A DNA stretch of 7,144 nt from JAVZLH01 sp049700435 (GTDB lineage Archaea; Thermoproteota; Bathyarchaeia; Bathyarchaeales; Bathycorpusculaceae), in assembly GCA_049700435.1 (NCBI GenBank), contig JBNAVK010000052.1, positions 1 through 7,144 on the forward strand. Direction: 5' to 3'. Shown here in pieces: positions 5,651 through 7,144 of the stretch. Each line of letters starts with the position of its first letter. Position 1 is the stretch's first letter. The notes below the pieces were generated by a model. That model was not told the DNA's origin. It did not search any database and saw nothing but the letters and a program-made list of their open reading frames with translations. A program made the position numbers and the translations under genes.

Positions 5651-6962
5651 CTTCCTTGAGGCTATTAAAGCCGTACTCAATTTTATTGAACTGTTTTTTG
5701 AAGGCTATTACTTCCTCTTTAACTTCCTTTGGTTTACGTGTTCCCTTAATAACTTTCAATATTAAATCGCAAAGATGTTTAATGTCGCCTTCTTTGAAGC
5801 CTCTCCTGGTCACGTCTTGAAAGCCAATTCTGATTCCCGATGGGTTATCGCGGTTGTTTTGGTCGTCGTAAGGCAGGAGATTCCTATTCAAAATTATGTT
5901 TGCATCCTCCAAGTCTTGAGCAACCTTTTTGCCGCCCCCATATTCGCGGACATCCACAGCTAGTTGGTGGGACATTGTGAAGCCTTTATGTTCGCCTAGA
6001 ACTTTAACGCCATGTTCATAAAGATATTGACCAGCAACTTGAGCATTCCTAACGGTTTGTTTTGCCAGTTCCGCACCAAAAAGTTTCAGTTCAAGAGCCG
6101 CAACTCCAAGGGCTGGCAGTCTAGCCAAATGCGTGTTGGAAGTGCTCAACGGGAACACCGCATGCTGAACCCATTTTATAGCGTCTTCCATCCTGCTGTT
6201 TTGAGCATCTGCAAGTATAACCCCGCCTTGTGGACCTGGAAAAGTCTTGTGGGTGGAAGCTGTCACGAAGTCTGCGCCTTCTCTAAGAGGATCTTGGAAC
6301 GCTCCGCTTGCTATAAGCCCTAAAACGTGCGCTGCGTCATAGACTATGTAGGCGCCAACCTCTTCGGCTACGCTTCTTAACTCTTTAACTGGATGTGGGA
6401 AAAGGAAAAGGCTTCCGCCAAAAGTGACTATTCCAGGTTTGGCTGCCCTTATTATCTGCGCAGATTTATCCACGTCTATCGTCATCTCTTTCGCGTCGTA
6501 TGCGTGATCTATTATTTCTAAGCCTAAAACTCTGCCCGCCAAACCAGTATAATCATGGGATATGTGGGCGCCGCAGCTTAACGGTGTTGCAACCATCTTC
6601 CTGTTTTTAGTTGCCAAAGAAAGCCCCTTAAAAGTGGCTAGGTTTGCGTGTGTACCTGAAACCAAACGGACATCAGTCCAACTGCACTTAAACAAGTTCT
6701 TGATTATGTCTGCCGCGCAATTTTCAATCTTTGTTATGTACTTTTGACCTTGATAGTACCGTACCTTAACGTGTCCTTCAAGGTCATTTTCGCCTTCAGC
6801 GTAGCGGCTTTCCAAATCCATGCAAAGCTTAAGCATTTCCTTGACGGCTGGAGATTTGATGCCCTCGCTTGCTATTAGATTTATACATTCAACATCGCGA
6901 TAATGTTCGTGGGCTTGGCTGGCTTCAATCAACTCAAGAGTTAAATTCAATATCTCCTCCAT
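5616..6962 (-). CDS. glyA: Serine hydroxymethyltransferase, divergent archaeal form
   Basis: This PLP enzyme interconverts serine and glycine, passing a one-carbon unit to a folate- or pterin-type carrier. At 448 residues it has family length. Visible residues: E33 in LIASEG, Y54 and E56 in SRYAEG, R68-Y69-Y70, the SGTHAN PLP-phosphate loop (102-107), H133/H136 (CGAHISH), D209 and H212 (YDAAHVLGL), the PLP lysine K239 in STHKTFPGPQGG, and R378 in GIRIGF for the substrate carboxylate. Two departures stand out: the loop between YAEG and RYY is about six residues longer than in E. coli, and the usual TPAVTTRG segment reads FQDVTRRG. A related retro-aldol activity is therefore possible. The ATG at 6962 has GGAG only two bases upstream. 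A TTG four codons later (6950) has GGAGG at ideal spacing and overlaps a leader-ORF stop, so it is a real alternative. tRNA-Gly lies upstream on the same strand. Confidence 0.88.
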   Translation of the reverse strand: MEEILNLTLELIEASQAHEHYRDVECINLIASEGIKSPAVKEMLKLCMDLESRYAEGENDLEGHVKVRYYQGQKYITKIENCAADIIKNLFKCSWTDVRLVSGTHANLATFKGLSLATKNRKMVATPLSCGAHISHDYTGLAGRVLGLEIIDHAYDAKEMTIDVDKSAQIIRAAKPGIVTFGGSLFLFPHPVKELRSVAEEVGAYIVYDAAHVLGLIASGAFQDPLREGADFVTASTHKTFPGPQGGVILADAQNSRMEDAIKWVQHAVFPLSTSNTHLARLPALGVAALELKLFGAELAKQTVRNAQVAGQYLYEHGVKVLGEHKGFTMSHQLAVDVREYGGGKKVAQDLEDANIILNRNLLPYDDQNNRDNPSGIRIGFQDVTRRGFKEGDIKHLCDLILKVIKGTRKPKEVKEEVIAFKKQFNKIEYGFNSLKEAVENLKNSVGK

Positions 6963-6985
6963 TCTCCAACCATCTCAGCATTCAT
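6947..6985 (-). CDS. Possible 12-codon leader ORF overlapping the glyA start
   Basis: A short frame begins at ATG 6985, five bases after the Shine-Dalgarno-like AAAGGG, and encodes MNAEMVGEWRRY. It ends in TGA at 6949-6947, in a different frame from glyA. Its stop overlaps the in-frame TTG (6950-6948) of glyA, giving TTGA, and GGAGG lies five bases before that TTG. This arrangement resembles translational coupling. It may also be chance, since the frame is only 13 codons long with its stop. Confidence 0.3.
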   Translation of the reverse strand: MNAEMVGEWRRY

Positions 6986-7013
6986 GTAATCCCTTTGTGT
7001 GAATAAAAAGCCA

Positions 7014-7021
7014 TATTTATA
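7014..7021 (-). promoter_or_regulatory. glyA TATA box
   Basis: On the minus strand this reads TATAAATA, the best TATA match in the window. Transcription would start near 6990-6995, leaving a leader of about 30 bases that includes the AAAGGG and ATG of the short leader ORF. It lies between tRNA-Gly and glyA, so glyA likely has a promoter of its own. Confidence 0.6.
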
Positions 7022-7088
7022 CTTGTGGTTTTAGCGGTTGCAAGCATAACAGTAGGAATTGTTTAATACAACCGAAAGAACCATGCAA

Positions 7089-7099
7089 CTAATTAAAAG
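7089..7099 (-). terminator. U-tract after tRNA-Gly
   Basis: On the minus strand, CTTTTAATTAG follows the encoded CCA directly. A short T run is what archaeal tRNA genes often use to end transcription, so most tRNA transcripts probably stop here and do not run into glyA. Confidence 0.4.
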
Positions 7100-7144
7100 T
7101 GGTGCGGTCGCCGGGATTTGAACCCGGGTCGTCAGCGTGGCAGG
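7100..7144 (-). tRNA. tRNA-Gly(GCC), 3' part, cut by the window edge
   Basis: The visible 45 bases are the 3' half of a tRNA. Reading the minus strand: anticodon loop CTGCCAC with anticodon GCC (7141-7139), stem half GCTGA, a four-base variable region CGAC, the T arm CCGGG-TTCAAAT-CCCGG (7127-7111), acceptor half CGACCGC (7110-7104), discriminator A (7103), and an encoded CCA (7102-7100). The short variable region matches archaeal tRNA-Gly. There is no intron at the common 37/38 position. The 5' half, with the D arm and acceptor partner, lies beyond the window, so base pairing of the acceptor and anticodon stems cannot be tested. Confidence 0.9.

Overview
This window looks archaeal. The evidence is an archaeal-type UMP kinase, a DhnA-type class I aldolase of the ADTH-synthase kind, TATA-like boxes about 25-45 bases ahead of several starts, U-tract rather than hairpin terminators, several TTG starts with strong Shine-Dalgarno (SD) sequences, and a tRNA-Gly with an encoded CCA end. 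Moderate GC and this gene mix suggest an uncultured TACK-type lineage, perhaps Bathyarchaeia-like. That placement is inference, because no marker gene here fixes it.

Layout, left to right. Bases 1-734 (+) hold a VapBC-type toxin-antitoxin pair: an AbrB-fold antitoxin and a PIN-domain toxin behind a promoter packed with short palindromes. Bases 735-2290 (-) hold a metallo-beta-lactamase-fold hydrolase followed by UMP kinase (pyrH). Divergent from these at 2399-3382 (+) is a CaCA-family sodium/calcium exchanger. A small two-helix membrane protein of unknown function (3470-3856, -) is divergent from a HAD-superfamily protein (about 3968-4708, +) whose usual second catalytic Asp is Ile. Next come an ADTH synthase / DhnA-type aldolase (4812-5612, +) and, convergent with it, a serine hydroxymethyltransferase (5616-6962, -). 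The 3' part of a tRNA-Gly(GCC) gene on the minus strand runs off the right edge.

Apart from vapBC, which is accessory, the genes are mostly housekeeping: pyrimidine nucleotides (pyrH), the aromatic amino acid precursor (aldolase), and glycine/one-carbon metabolism (glyA). They are arranged as single genes or pairs of alternating strand, not as one long operon. Two convergent pairs (vapC/pyrH and aldolase/glyA) meet with 0 and 3 bases between stop codons, so their transcription ends must lie inside the opposing genes. tRNA-Gly lies just upstream of, and on the same strand as, the gene that makes glycine. A 12-codon leader ORF may be coupled to glyA translation.

I found no CRISPR array, insertion sequence, prophage or clearly new multigene system. 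The most interesting items are local: the palindrome cluster at the vapBC promoter, the glyA leader ORF, the altered glyA active-site loop, and the HAD and exchanger residue changes.
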